This document shows, piece after piece, positions 54,742 to 63,904 of a DNA stretch of 64,000 bases. The notes beneath the pieces were generated by a model that was not told where the DNA came from, made no database searches, and saw only the letters and a program-made list of their open reading frames with translations. Location: assembly GCF_030540545.1 (NCBI RefSeq), contig NZ_JAUNVZ010000001.1, forward strand, positions 1 to 64,000. Reading direction: 5' to 3'. This DNA comes from Rothia sp. (in: high G+C Gram-positive bacteria). Lineage in GTDB: Bacteria > Actinomycetota > Actinomycetes > Actinomycetales > Micrococcaceae. A program made the translations under genes and the position numbers. Within the stretch, counting starts at the first letter, position 1; each line of letters starts with the position of its first letter.

Positions 54742-55234
54742 GCTGTCCCTCCTTGTCGACTCGTGGATTCGGGGTGCTTAGGTCTATCCGGTGAGTGAAT
54801 ACGGATATAAACTCAGGAATGCTTATCCTTAATTTTAGCCCCATTTCACCTGGGGTGAGTGCTTTTATCTGAACTCTTGGGCCTTTACGCTCTCAGGTGG
54901 TGTAAGTGTCTGTTTCGGTCTCTGGAGCGGCTGCTGATAGCGCTGTGCAATGCGAAGAGTAACTGCCTTTGGTGGGATCGAGTACGAGGATAAAAGGTAT
55001 ATACGGTTTCAGTGTTGAGGTATATACGGTTTTGACCCCTAGGCCTCTACTTCCTTGATATTCCGGGCTAAAATGGGGTGTGCCTGGTATATACGGTTTT
55101 AGGGGTGTGTACATACGGAATCGTTATAACAGGGTTTTCTGCAGCCGCGCCGGTTCGCTGTGAGCACTAAAGTTTATGAAAAAAATTCATAGGTTTAGGC
55201 TCAGGTGCTCTCAAAGCCCGGTAACCTTAGATAT
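54742..55234. other. Divergent intergenic region with repeated GGTATATACGG elements
   Basis: About 490 bases between the PRD gene and the response regulator, without a coding frame. It holds four related elements near 54996-55119, described next. Confidence 0.6.
54996..55119. repeat. GGTATATACGGTTT direct repeats
   Basis: GGTATATACGGTTT occurs at 54996, 55019 and 55086 on the plus strand; a partial copy GTGTACATACGGA is at 55107. Start-to-start spacings are 23, 67 and 21 bases. They lie 115-240 bases upstream of the response regulator start. The array may be the binding site of that regulator or of another DNA-binding protein. Confidence 0.6.
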
Positions 55235-55978
55235 ATGAGCACTAAAGCAACAGAAATCGCCAAGAATCTACCCGCCCTTGAACACCCCGACGGCAGCCCC
55301 ATCCGCGCCCTGGTGGTGGACGATGAAGAAATGCTCAAAGAACTCGTGAGCATGGGTCTGAAAATGATCGGCTGGGAGGTGCGCTCGGCAGGAGACGGCC
55401 CCTCCGCCCTTGCCGTGGCCCGCGATTGGCGACCCGATGTGCTGGTTCTGGACATTATGATGCCCGGCTTTGACGGTATTGAACTGCTTGGTCGCATCCG
55501 CAAGTTCTACCCCGAGGTTCCCTGCCTCTTCTTGACCGCAAAAGACTCCGTGGATAACCGTATTGAGGGTCTTGCCGCCGGTGCCGACGACTACGTCACC
55601 AAGCCCTTCTCCATGGAAGAGGTCATGATTCGCCTGCACCGCCTGGTGCAGCGCTCCGGTGTAACCGCCGTAGATGACGCTGAACTGGTCGTGGGTGATC
55701 TGGTGCTCAACCAGGACACCCGTGAAGTAACTCGCGGCGGCGACCCCATTGTGCTGACCGCAACCCAGTTCGATCTGCTGCGCTACCTGATGGAAAACGC
55801 TAAGCGCGTGGTCTCCAAGAGCCAGATCCTGGACAATGTGTGGAATTATGACTTCGGCGGTCAGGCAAATATTGTCGAACTCTACATTTCCTATCTGCGT
55901 AAGAAGATCGACGTGGGTCGTGAACCCATGATTCACACCGTGCGTGGCGCCGGTTATGTGCTGCGCCCGGCTATCTAA
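55235..55978 (+). CDS. OmpR/PhoB-type response regulator
   Basis: 247 residues. The receiver domain has the acidic pair DD29-30, phospho-acceptor Asp73 in VLDIMMPGFDG and the Lys of TKPFSMEEV. The C-terminal winged helix has LTATQFDLLRYLMENAKRVV and VELYISYLRKKID. It forms a two-component system with the histidine kinase 16 bases downstream and resembles TrcR/MprA-type regulators. The ATG at 55235 gives the family start; an upstream GTG adds ten residues and is not preferred. Confidence 0.94.
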   Translation: MSTKATEIAKNLPALEHPDGSPIRALVVDDEEMLKELVSMGLKMIGWEVRSAGDGPSALAVARDWRPDVLVLDIMMPGFDGIELLGRIRKFYPEVPCLFLTAKDSVDNRIEGLAAGADDYVTKPFSMEEVMIRLHRLVQRSGVTAVDDAELVVGDLVLNQDTREVTRGGDPIVLTATQFDLLRYLMENAKRVVSKSQILDNVWNYDFGGQANIVELYISYLRKKIDVGREPMIHTVRGAGYVLRPAI

Positions 55979-55994
55979 GGAACCCTCTTAACTA

Positions 55995-57686
55995 GTGAGT
56001 ATTCCCCCCAACTCCGTGCCGCCCGCCGGCATGCCCGCCCCGCAGCCTGCACCCGTACCTCAGACACAGGCACCGCTCTCACATGGACAGGCAGCAGAAA
56101 TCAGCACCGGATATAGTGCTCCCGGTGCTCCTAGCGCTGTCCTGAAACCCGCTCGCAAGCGCCGCCTCTGGCGTTTTAATCTGCGCTTGCGTACCAAAAT
56201 CATTGCCCTGATGATTAGCCTGCTGGGCGTTGCCATGCTGCTGACCGGTGTAAGTACCTATGTGGTGCTTGAGCAGTCCATGACCAATCAGCTTAAAACC
56301 AGTCTGAATCAGGCATCGCAGCGCGCCCAAAGCCCCGGATTTAGTGACCGAGGCGGCGGCGGCTACACCTGCCAGAGCAGCGAGGGTGTGCACAACCCCC
56401 TGCTGACCCCCGGTCAGCAGAGCGGTCTGATTAGCATGTGTGTGAGCAGTAGCGACGAGATTGAGTTCGCCGGTCAGCTCACCGACGGCAATACCAGTTC
56501 TAAAGTTCGTGAACTAACCGAAGCTGATAAGAACACTCTCTTTACCTATAAAAACGGAGCCTATGACGGTCAAACCGCCCCGGCTGATGGTAAAGAGTAC
56601 TATATTGTAAAACTCAGTATCGGTGACTACCTGGTTAAGGCATATAAGGGTAAAAACCCTCAAAGTGACATTCTGATTACCGGCGTGCCCATGAAAACCA
56701 CCCAGGATTACCTGGGGCTCTATGTGACCGCCATGGTCATTGGATCCCTTGCCGTCATGATCGGTGCCGGCGCCCTGGGATCGGTCATTATCCGCCGCAC
56801 CATGCAGCCCCTGGAACGAGTCTCCGGAGTGGCACTGGAAGTAGCACACACCGATCTGAGCCGCGGCACCCTTGACTCCGCCGTACGCGTGCAGGAACGA
56901 GACGCCGACCCCGATACAGAAGTGGGAGCGGTGGGCTACGCCCTGAACCAGATGCTCAATAATGTGGACTCGGCGATTACCATTCGCGACCGCACCGAAC
57001 AGCAGATCCGCGCCTTTATTGCCGACGCCTCCCACGAGCTGCGCACGCCCCTTGCCTCCATTAAGGGGTACGCGGATATGATGCGCTGGACCGAAGCCCT
57101 GAGCGATGAGGGGCAAAGCTCCCTCATGCGCATTGACTCCCAAACGGACCGTATGCGCCGCCTGGTAGAAGATCTACTGCTGCTTGCCCGCCTGGATGAG
57201 GGCCGCGAACCCAAATACGAAATGGTGGATCTAACCGAGCTGCTGATTGAAAGCATCTCCGATATTCAGGTCGCCGCGCGCACCCACAAATGGCGACTGG
57301 ATGTTCCGGATATCCCGGTGGAAATGTACGCCGATAAAATGCAGATGCAGCAGGTCATTCTCAATCTGCTCTCCAATGCGCGCAAACACACCGATGACGG
57401 CACCACCGTTATTGCCGGTCTGCGCATTTCCGCTGACGGGCAGCACGCCCTGATCAATGTGGTGGATAACGGCCCGGGTATTGCACCCGAATTTATCTCC
57501 AAGATCTTTGACCGTTTCTCCCGCGCGGATAAGGCACGCTCCGGATCCGACGGTACCACCGGCCTGGGCCTGTCCATTGTGCAGGCGATTGTGCAGGCGC
57601 ACGGCGGTACCATTGAGGTGGCATCGCGTCCCGGACGCACCGAGTTTAAGATTCGCGTGCCCCTGGACTACCGCAAGCATATCTAG
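55995..57686 (+). CDS. Membrane sensor histidine kinase
   Basis: 563 residues. A Pro/Gln/Ala-rich cytoplasmic tail, TM1 at about 57-82, an extracytoplasmic sensor of about 165 residues, TM2 near 250-272, a HAMP linker, then the His box FIADASHELRTPLASIKGY with the phospho-His, and the ATPase region with N box NLLSNARKHT and the G-loops DNGPGI and GLGLSIV. GTG start. It is coupled to the upstream regulator. The MMPL transporter gene follows behind a hairpin and could be a target. Confidence 0.94.
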   Translation: MSIPPNSVPPAGMPAPQPAPVPQTQAPLSHGQAAEISTGYSAPGAPSAVLKPARKRRLWRFNLRLRTKIIALMISLLGVAMLLTGVSTYVVLEQSMTNQLKTSLNQASQRAQSPGFSDRGGGGYTCQSSEGVHNPLLTPGQQSGLISMCVSSSDEIEFAGQLTDGNTSSKVRELTEADKNTLFTYKNGAYDGQTAPADGKEYYIVKLSIGDYLVKAYKGKNPQSDILITGVPMKTTQDYLGLYVTAMVIGSLAVMIGAGALGSVIIRRTMQPLERVSGVALEVAHTDLSRGTLDSAVRVQERDADPDTEVGAVGYALNQMLNNVDSAITIRDRTEQQIRAFIADASHELRTPLASIKGYADMMRWTEALSDEGQSSLMRIDSQTDRMRRLVEDLLLLARLDEGREPKYEMVDLTELLIESISDIQVAARTHKWRLDVPDIPVEMYADKMQMQQVILNLLSNARKHTDDGTTVIAGLRISADGQHALINVVDNGPGIAPEFISKIFDRFSRADKARSGSDGTTGLGLSIVQAIVQAHGGTIEVASRPGRTEFKIRVPLDYRKHI

Positions 57687-57717
57687 CGCTAGAGCAGCTA
57701 AGGCATAGAACTCATCG

Positions 57718-57748
57718 TGGAGGGTACCTGTAGAATAGGTACCCTCCA
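57718..57748 (+). terminator. Hairpin after the sensor kinase gene
   Basis: TGGAGGGTACCT and AGGTACCCTCCA with a 7-base loop, 31 bases past the stop; no long T-run. Confidence 0.65.
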
Positions 57749-57858
57749 TACCATTGCTCGGATCGTGAACCCGGGCATCGGTACACACCGAATTTAATGC
57801 ACCGTTCATTAGCACCTTCATTAACCAACCACTCGACATCACAGTCTCAAGGACATAT

Positions 57859-60624
57859 ATGGCACAGCTTCTTTACCGCCTGGGCGAACGCTCGGCGCGT
57901 TTTGCCTGGAATATGATCGCTATTTGGGTATTCATTATCGCCCTGGCAGCAACCGGCTATAGCGCATTCCACGGCACCCTAGCGAACTCCTTCTCCATCC
58001 CCGGTTCCCAAACCCAGCAGCTAAGCGACGAGCTGGCTCAGCGTTTCCCCAGCGCCAATAAGGGCACCGGCCAGGTGGTTGTCTCCACCGCTGACGGTAG
58101 CGCCATGAGCGCCGAGCAGCAGCAGGCATTTACCTCCACCCTCGAGGGCGTCGCCAAGCACGTGTCGCAGGTTGACTCCGTGACGGACCCCTTCGCCCAG
58201 AAGCAGCAGCTTGAAGACGCCGCGCAGAAGATCCACGACGCGCGCGAGCAGATTAACGGTGCCGAGCCCCAATTTGCTGACGCCTGGACCCAGATTAATA
58301 ACGCCCAGGCTCAGATCGACGGCGCCATTGCCCAGGGTACGCCCGCTGAGGCGCTCGCCGAACAGCAGACTCAGGTCAACGAGCAGAAAGCTCAGCTGGA
58401 GCAGTCCCAGAAGGAATTCCCCTCCAAGAAGAGCGAATTTGAGCGTCAGGAGAAGCTCTACAATCTGCTCTCCTCCTACCATGCGGTTTCCGAAGACGGC
58501 AGTACCGCCATTGCTACCGTGATCTTTGACCGCAGCACCCCCAATGTCTCCGCAGAGGCCAAGGAAGAACTGCAGTCCTACTTTAAGAATGCGGACCTCA
58601 AAGGTCTGCAGGTGAACTTTAGCCAGAGCATTGCCGAAACCGCCGGTGGCGGCATGGGCTCCAGCGAGATTGTGGGCGTTGCTATTGCCCTCATCGTGCT
58701 GATCGTTATGCTCGGCACCCTGATCGCCGCCGGCCTGCCTATCCTCATGGCGCTGGTGGGTGTTATCGTGGGTGTGCTCGGTACTCTGTCCTTCTCCTCC
58801 CTGGTGCAGATGAGCTCCACCACCTATATTCTGGGCATGATGCTCGGTCTTGCGGTGGGTATTGACTACTCCCTCTTTATTGTCAACCGTCACCGCCAGA
58901 ACCTAATGCGTGGCGAAGAGATGCGCCGCTCCATCGCTCTGGCAAATGGCACCAGCGGTAACGCCGTGGTTTTTGCCGGCCTGACTGTGATTATTGCCCT
59001 GGTGGCTCTGAACGTGACCGGTATTCCCTTCCTGGGCTATATGGGTAATGCGGCGGCACTGTGCGTGGCGGTAGCTGTGCTGGTGTCCGTCACCCTGACC
59101 CCGGCGGTCCTGTCGGTTATTGGTCGCCGTATTATGCCCGCCAAGCTCTGGGCACAGGTGGATAGCGAAGAGAAGATTCAGGCTCTGCAGCAGGAGCGGG
59201 AACACCGCGCCGAGAACCCTCACGGCTGGGTCAAGATTGTGACTGCACGCCCCGTGGCAACCATTGCCTTGAGCATTATGCTGCTGGGTGCGCTCGCCAT
59301 TCCCATGAGCCAGATGCGCCTGGGCCTGCCCGATGCCTCCGCCTCCGCCGTGGAGAGCACCGACTACAAGGCATACCAGCAGGTCAAGGAAAAGTTCGGT
59401 GAGGGCATGAGCGGCCCGGTTCTCGTGGTTGCTCACACCCCGGAGGGCATGGATCAGGCCAAGAGCGAGGAAACGCAGATTGCCATTGCGTCCTTCATTA
59501 AGTCCAAGGACAATGTTGCAACCGTCATCCCCGCCGGTCAGACCGATGATTACACCCTGCAGGTTTTCCAGGTAATCCCCACCCACGGCCCGGCGTCTGA
59601 AGAGACCGAGAAACTCGTGCAGCAGCTGCGCGAATCCACCGTGGATGTGCAGAACACCCAGGTGAGCCTGGGCGTGACGGGTCTGACCGGAGGCAATATT
59701 GACGTCTCTCAGATTCTCGCCTCCAAGCTGCCCCTGTACTTGGCTGTGGTGCTGGGACTGTCCTTTATTGTGATGATCCTGGTTTTCCGCTCCATTATTG
59801 TTCCCCTGGTTGCAACCGTGGGCTTTTTGGGGTCGATCCTGGCAAGTTTCGGTGCCGTGGTGGCAATTTACCAGCTGGGCTTTATGGGTTCCATCTTTGG
59901 TGTGCACGATCCGGGCCCGGTGCTTTCTTTCCTGCCCACGCTCATGATCGGTATTCTTTTCGGTCTGGCAATGGATTACCAGGTGTTCCTGGTGTCGGGT
60001 ATGCGCGAGGAGTATGTGCACGGCCGTGAGGCTCGCCAGGCTGTGGTGACCGGTTATAACCATGCGGTGCGCGTGGTGGTTGCCGCAATGATCATTATGA
60101 TTTCGGTCTTTGGCGGCTTTATGTTTGCTGAGTCGGCAATGATTCGCCCCATGGGCTTTGGTCTGGCGTTCGGCGTGCTGGTGGACGCCTTTATTGTGCG
60201 CATGACCCTCACCCCCGCGGTTTTGACCCTGCTGGGGGATAAGGCATGGTGGATCCCCGCCTGGCTGGATCGTGTGCTTCCGCAGCTGGACGTTGAGGGT
60301 GCTTCCCTGAGCGAATCCGAGGACTCCGTTGATCCTGAAGAGGACGAGGATGACGAGGAGTTTGAGCAGGAACTGGCTTCTAAGAACGCGGCGCATGAAG
60401 AAGCTGCTGCCGAGCCCGCCGAAGATAGCGCGGATGAGGAGAGCAAAGAGCCTGAAAGCGCCAAGGAAGAGATCGAGGAAGAATCTGAGGAAGAATATGA
60501 ACCGGAGCTGCAGACCGCGGCAATGGAACTGAAGCTTCCCGAGCATATTTCTCCGGCAACCGAGTCCATTACCACGGTGGATAAGAACTATCGACCCACC
60601 CTGGACTCTGATGAGCTGAAGTAA
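57859..60624 (+). CDS. MMPL/RND family transporter
   Basis: 921 residues in two halves. Each half has one helix, an extracytoplasmic loop and a group of five helices; the first loop contains a coiled-coil stretch rich in Gln and Glu (EQQTQVNEQKAQLEQSQ). The helix motif GLAVGIDYSLFIVNRHRQ in half one and FGLAMDYQVFLVSGMREEY in half two are typical of the proton-relay Asp-Tyr pairs of MMPL proteins. The C-terminal 115 residues are very acidic (EEDEDDEEF runs). Exports lipids or small compounds; the cargo is unknown. Follows the two-component operon. Confidence 0.93.
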   Translation: MAQLLYRLGERSARFAWNMIAIWVFIIALAATGYSAFHGTLANSFSIPGSQTQQLSDELAQRFPSANKGTGQVVVSTADGSAMSAEQQQAFTSTLEGVAKHVSQVDSVTDPFAQKQQLEDAAQKIHDAREQINGAEPQFADAWTQINNAQAQIDGAIAQGTPAEALAEQQTQVNEQKAQLEQSQKEFPSKKSEFERQEKLYNLLSSYHAVSEDGSTAIATVIFDRSTPNVSAEAKEELQSYFKNADLKGLQVNFSQSIAETAGGGMGSSEIVGVAIALIVLIVMLGTLIAAGLPILMALVGVIVGVLGTLSFSSLVQMSSTTYILGMMLGLAVGIDYSLFIVNRHRQNLMRGEEMRRSIALANGTSGNAVVFAGLTVIIALVALNVTGIPFLGYMGNAAALCVAVAVLVSVTLTPAVLSVIGRRIMPAKLWAQVDSEEKIQALQQEREHRAENPHGWVKIVTARPVATIALSIMLLGALAIPMSQMRLGLPDASASAVESTDYKAYQQVKEKFGEGMSGPVLVVAHTPEGMDQAKSEETQIAIASFIKSKDNVATVIPAGQTDDYTLQVFQVIPTHGPASEETEKLVQQLRESTVDVQNTQVSLGVTGLTGGNIDVSQILASKLPLYLAVVLGLSFIVMILVFRSIIVPLVATVGFLGSILASFGAVVAIYQLGFMGSIFGVHDPGPVLSFLPTLMIGILFGLAMDYQVFLVSGMREEYVHGREARQAVVTGYNHAVRVVVAAMIIMISVFGGFMFAESAMIRPMGFGLAFGVLVDAFIVRMTLTPAVLTLLGDKAWWIPAWLDRVLPQLDVEGASLSESEDSVDPEEDEDDEEFEQELASKNAAHEEAAAEPAEDSADEESKEPESAKEEIEEESEEEYEPELQTAAMELKLPEHISPATESITTVDKNYRPTLDSDELK

Positions 60625-60645
60625 TCTGCTGCCAGATAGAACGAG

Positions 60646-60690
60646 ATAGATAAAGGGGCTGCCCGTAACGGGTAGCCCCTTTATCTATGT
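60646..60690 (+). terminator. Terminator after the MMPL gene
   Basis: A 20-bp stem (ATAGATAAAGGGGCTGCCCG) with one G-T pair and a 3-base loop, beginning 22 bases past the stop. Confidence 0.85.
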
Positions 60691-60849
60691 ATTGATGCTG
60701 GCTGTGGGCGCATCGACGGCTATATGACGTAATTTAAGTGCCCATAACTACCGGGTAGATAGCGGCCGGGTTTATGGTGGATAGAGCCGCAGTACCTCAC
60801 TTTGTGCCTCGTACTACGGTTCACACACACAAATAACCGAAGGATATCA

Positions 60850-61305
60850 ATGACCACCAATAACCCGCAGAGCCCACCTGAGGCTCTGCTGAACCGCATC
60901 CACCCCCTCATCCTGGTCTTTATTGGCGGAGGCACCGGCACCCTGCTGCGAGTGCTTGCGCCCCTGAATATCTCCATAGTGAATACCCTGGGCGCCCTGC
61001 TGCTAGGCGTGCTCACCGCCCTCTGGGCAGCCAGCCCGCGGGATACCCGCGGTCAGCGCCTGCTGCTGGGTACCGGTCTGCTGGGTGGCTTTACCAGCTA
61101 TTCCGCAATTGCCGGAGTGCTCAATTACGGTCCGCTCTTTACGAGCTTCGGCACCCGCACTCCCGTAGAGCTCTTCTTCGTGCTCACCCTACTTAGCGGT
61201 CTGCTGGCTGCAGCCGCCGGGGTTTTTATCGGTAACCTGCTGGCGCGCGTGCTGCCCGGTTTTGAACCGGTGCACCCGGGCGCAGAGAGTGAAGGGGAGA
61301 ACTAA
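60850..61305 (+). CDS. crcB: Fluoride channel protein CrcB, first copy
   Basis: 151 residues: a short N-terminus, then four hydrophobic helices. GGGTGTLLRVLAPL and TGLLGGFTSYSAIA match the Fluc/CrcB motifs (G-GG-R and GF-TSFS-type). It exports toxic fluoride as a dimer. The ATG at 60850 has AAGGA 6 bases before it; a longer frame upstream lacks this. It overlaps the second crcB by one base, so the pair may form a heterodimer. I found no fluoride riboswitch upstream. Confidence 0.9.
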   Translation: MTTNNPQSPPEALLNRIHPLILVFIGGGTGTLLRVLAPLNISIVNTLGALLLGVLTALWAASPRDTRGQRLLLGTGLLGGFTSYSAIAGVLNYGPLFTSFGTRTPVELFFVLTLLSGLLAAAAGVFIGNLLARVLPGFEPVHPGAESEGEN

Positions 61306-61712
61306 TGCTCTATACTCTGGCTATTTTCTGCGCCGGCGGTCTGGGATCGGTGCTGCGCTATCTGGGCGATAGTTCTTTGAGCGCTCGCTTTAAGAACCAC
61401 CCCCTGGGGCTGTGGATTACCCCCACGGTCATCATCAATATTGTCGGTTCTCTACTCTACGGTGTACTGGCTGCCTGCGCGTATAACCCGCGTTTGGAAT
61501 CGGCAACGGCGCAGACTCTCTCCGTGCTCATGCTGGGCTTCTTGGGTGGTTTTACGACTTTCTCGACCGCTATGGTGGAGGCGGTGCAGGCTTTGGCTCA
61601 GCGCGCCTATTACCGTTTCTTTCTTCTGTGGGCGGGTCAGCTTATGCTTGCGGTGGTCTTTGTGTCCCTGAGTTATATTCTGACCATGCAGATTCTTTCT
61701 TCCTTGCGTTAG
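61305..61712 (+). CDS. crcB: Fluoride channel protein CrcB, second copy
   Basis: 135 residues with four helices. GGLGSVLRYLGDSSL near residues 11-25 and LGFLGGFTTFSTAMVEAV near 75-92 are the family's conserved blocks. Actinobacteria often carry two adjacent crcB genes whose products are thought to form the channel together. One-base overlap (TAATG) with the first copy. Confidence 0.94.
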   Translation: MLYTLAIFCAGGLGSVLRYLGDSSLSARFKNHPLGLWITPTVIINIVGSLLYGVLAACAYNPRLESATAQTLSVLMLGFLGGFTTFSTAMVEAVQALAQRAYYRFFLLWAGQLMLAVVFVSLSYILTMQILSSLR

Positions 61713-61884
61713 GGGAACAGGGCGCTGTGGCGTTGATCTAGAGCCCCCGAGGGAATGAGGGTGTGTTCTCTCACGGTGCTTATCACAGCTAAATCATAGA
61801 TGGGCGCGATACGATAGAGGCTCACTGACTCATTCACCTCAGGGCTTACCTGACCCATTGGAAAGGTTAAGGCGCTTCGCGCCC

Positions 61885-62514
61885 ATGAAAGATCTGCTCA
61901 ATCGCCATATGGCGTATGTTTTCGGTACCGAGATTACGGTGCTGACCCTTATTCTCTGCGCGGTGGGTTTTACTGCCATGGTCTACCGCGGCCGTCGCCT
62001 GAACCATCGGGTGGGGTTTAAGCACTATCTGCTCAGCGGCGCCTTTGCGCTCTTTTTGGCGTCCATTCTTGCTTTTACCCTCACCCCCATTGATGTGCAG
62101 TCGGATTATTGCACGTCGGGGTTGTACTATCCACGTTTTGGCCTGGGCTGGAGTTGGCAGGAGGCGTGGGAGCAGAGCTCTTCTGCGGGATTCCCGCAGG
62201 TGTTTTTGACCCGTAACTTTGCGCAGCTCTTTTTCAATATTGCTCTTTTTATCCCTCTGGGGTTCTTTACCGCGGGTTGTTTGAAATGGGATCTGCTCAA
62301 GACCGCAATCGCAGGTTTTACTCTCTCGGCTTTTATTGAGTTGAGTCAGCTGACCGGTAACTGGGGTATTGCTGGATGCGCCTACCGCACCTTTGATGTG
62401 GATGATTTGCTCAATAACACTCTGGGTGCTGTGGTGGGTGCGCTTGTGGTGTATGCTCTGCGTTCGCTATGGAAAGCGCTATTTTCCCGTAGTGCAGACT
62501 TGCATAGCGCATAA
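61885..62514 (+). CDS. VanZ family membrane protein
   Basis: 209 residues with about five hydrophobic helices. The later part, NIALFIPLGFFTAGCLKWD then FIELSQLTGNWGIAGCAYRT and FDVDDLLNNTLGAVVGALV, is the VanZ-like domain, named after teicoplanin-resistance proteins but of unclear biochemical role. I prefer the ATG at 61885 over an upstream TTG at 61858. Single gene; a 42-bp palindrome follows. Confidence 0.85.
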   Translation: MKDLLNRHMAYVFGTEITVLTLILCAVGFTAMVYRGRRLNHRVGFKHYLLSGAFALFLASILAFTLTPIDVQSDYCTSGLYYPRFGLGWSWQEAWEQSSSAGFPQVFLTRNFAQLFFNIALFIPLGFFTAGCLKWDLLKTAIAGFTLSAFIELSQLTGNWGIAGCAYRTFDVDDLLNNTLGAVVGALVVYALRSLWKALFSRSADLHSA

Positions 62515-62540
62515 ATACAGGTATATAGCTTAATAGAAAT

Positions 62541-62582
62541 ATAGATGGGTGTGTATCTCATATGAGATACACACCCATCTAT
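62541..62582. terminator. 42-bp perfect palindrome between convergent genes
   Basis: ATAGATGGGTGTGTATCTCA and its exact complement, meeting with no loop at a TATG-containing centre. It lies between the VanZ gene and the deacylase gene and probably ends both. Confidence 0.75.
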
Positions 62583-62602
62583 TCATAGAGTTATATAGCC
62601 AA

Positions 62603-63862
62603 CTATGCTTGAGCGGCGGTGCTTTCGGTACCCTTGGCCGCCCACACAAAAATCTGACGAATAAAATCCTCGCAGGCACGAATCTGATCCAACTCAATCC
62701 ACTCATTGGGAGTATGAGCCTGAGCAATATCGCCCGGGCCGCAAATAATGGACTGAACACCCGCCTGCTGGAACTGGCCAGCTTCGGTACCGTACGTGAC
62801 CTTTTCGGGAGCCGCTGCATTATTGAGCCAGTGCTGAGCCAGAAGAACCAGGGGAGCATCATCTGCGGTCTTTAGACCCGGCACGCGAGCCAGCAGCTCA
62901 TGCTTGATCTCCAGGCGCTGAACTAGGGAACCGGCGGGTGCCTCCGCAAGCTGCTCAGCGCGCGCAGCCGCTGCACTAAAACGCTGAGTAATGGGGCCCA
63001 GAAGCTCCGCATCCAAAGTTTCAAGAACCGACTCGGTGCTCACGCTCGGCAGAGTGCGGAAATCATATTCCAGCTCGGCACGCTCGGCGACAATATTGTA
63101 TTGAACACCGGCGCGCAGATAGTTCACGCCACCGGTTGAATGCGGCACCACGAAATCAGAATCAAAAGGGCCCTCAGCTGCCCATGAATTCGCCAGGTCA
63201 TTAAGGAAGACCGAAAACTCTGCTGCCGGTACGGTGGCATTAACCCCGTGCGGCGCCAGGGAGCCGTGTTTAGCAATACCGGTAAAGCTCACGCGACCGC
63301 GGTGAGCGCCCTTGTGCGCTGAAATCACGCGCATACTGGAGGGCTCACCCACCACGCAAAACGTAGGCTGAATACCGCGAGCGCTAAACTCTTGGATCAT
63401 AGAGGGCGCACCCACACAGCCGATCTCCTCATCATAGGAGAAAGCAAAGTGCACGGGCAGGCGCAGGGAGCCTGCGGCGCGCAAGGCGATCAGCTCGGGC
63501 AGCAGGTGCATGGCAACGCCCAGGTAGGCTTTCATATCGCAGGCACCGCGACCGTATAGTCGCGTGCCGCGCACGGTAGCCTCAAAAGGATCAGAGTCCC
63601 AGTCTTGACCGGCTACGGGCACCACATCGGTGTGTCCGGAGATGACAATGCCCCCGTTGGTTTGCCCGTCGCTGGCGGGTACGGTCACAAAGAGGTTGGC
63701 TCGGGTGCCGTCCTCGCTATAGGTGCGCACACCCTCAAGACCGTATTCTCCAAAGGCTTTTTCGAGCTCTTCAATCAGGGGTAGATTGCTGCTGCCGCTT
63801 TCAGTGGGAATAGAAATCAGGCGCGCAATCCATGGGTAGGAGGCGGGAAGATCCTGGCTCAC
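62603..63862 (-). CDS. M20 family deacylase, ArgE-type acetylornithine deacetylase
   Basis: 419 residues. Metal-binding sites: SGHTDVVP (His, Asp) near 93-100, RGACDMKAYLG near 126-136, and YDEEIGCVG with the catalytic Glu near 166-174. The dimerisation domain lies between about 190 and 300. These fit acetylornithine deacetylases (arginine biosynthesis), but M20 enzymes vary in substrate and no arg genes are in view. GTG start, AAGGATTGG upstream. Another leftward gene, cut by the window edge, lies upstream. Confidence 0.88.
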   Translation of the reverse strand: MSQDLPASYPWIARLISIPTESGSSNLPLIEELEKAFGEYGLEGVRTYSEDGTRANLFVTVPASDGQTNGGIVISGHTDVVPVAGQDWDSDPFEATVRGTRLYGRGACDMKAYLGVAMHLLPELIALRAAGSLRLPVHFAFSYDEEIGCVGAPSMIQEFSARGIQPTFCVVGEPSSMRVISAHKGAHRGRVSFTGIAKHGSLAPHGVNATVPAAEFSVFLNDLANSWAAEGPFDSDFVVPHSTGGVNYLRAGVQYNIVAERAELEYDFRTLPSVSTESVLETLDAELLGPITQRFSAAAARAEQLAEAPAGSLVQRLEIKHELLARVPGLKTADDAPLVLLAQHWLNNAAAPEKVTYGTEAGQFQQAGVQSIICGPGDIAQAHTPNEWIELDQIRACEDFIRQIFVWAAKGTESTAAQA

Positions 63863-63904
63863 GGTGTATCCAATCCTTGTGCCGGTAGGGTAAATATGTC
63901 TGTA

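Noticed and set aside
58903-60546. Open frame of 547 codons antisense to the MMPL gene
   Set aside because: His- and Gln-rich translation typical of a shadow frame opposite a GC-biased gene; no start signal.
60625-60849. Fluoride riboswitch before the crcB pair
   Set aside because: I looked for the conserved pseudoknot sequences and saw only a terminator and unrelated sequence.
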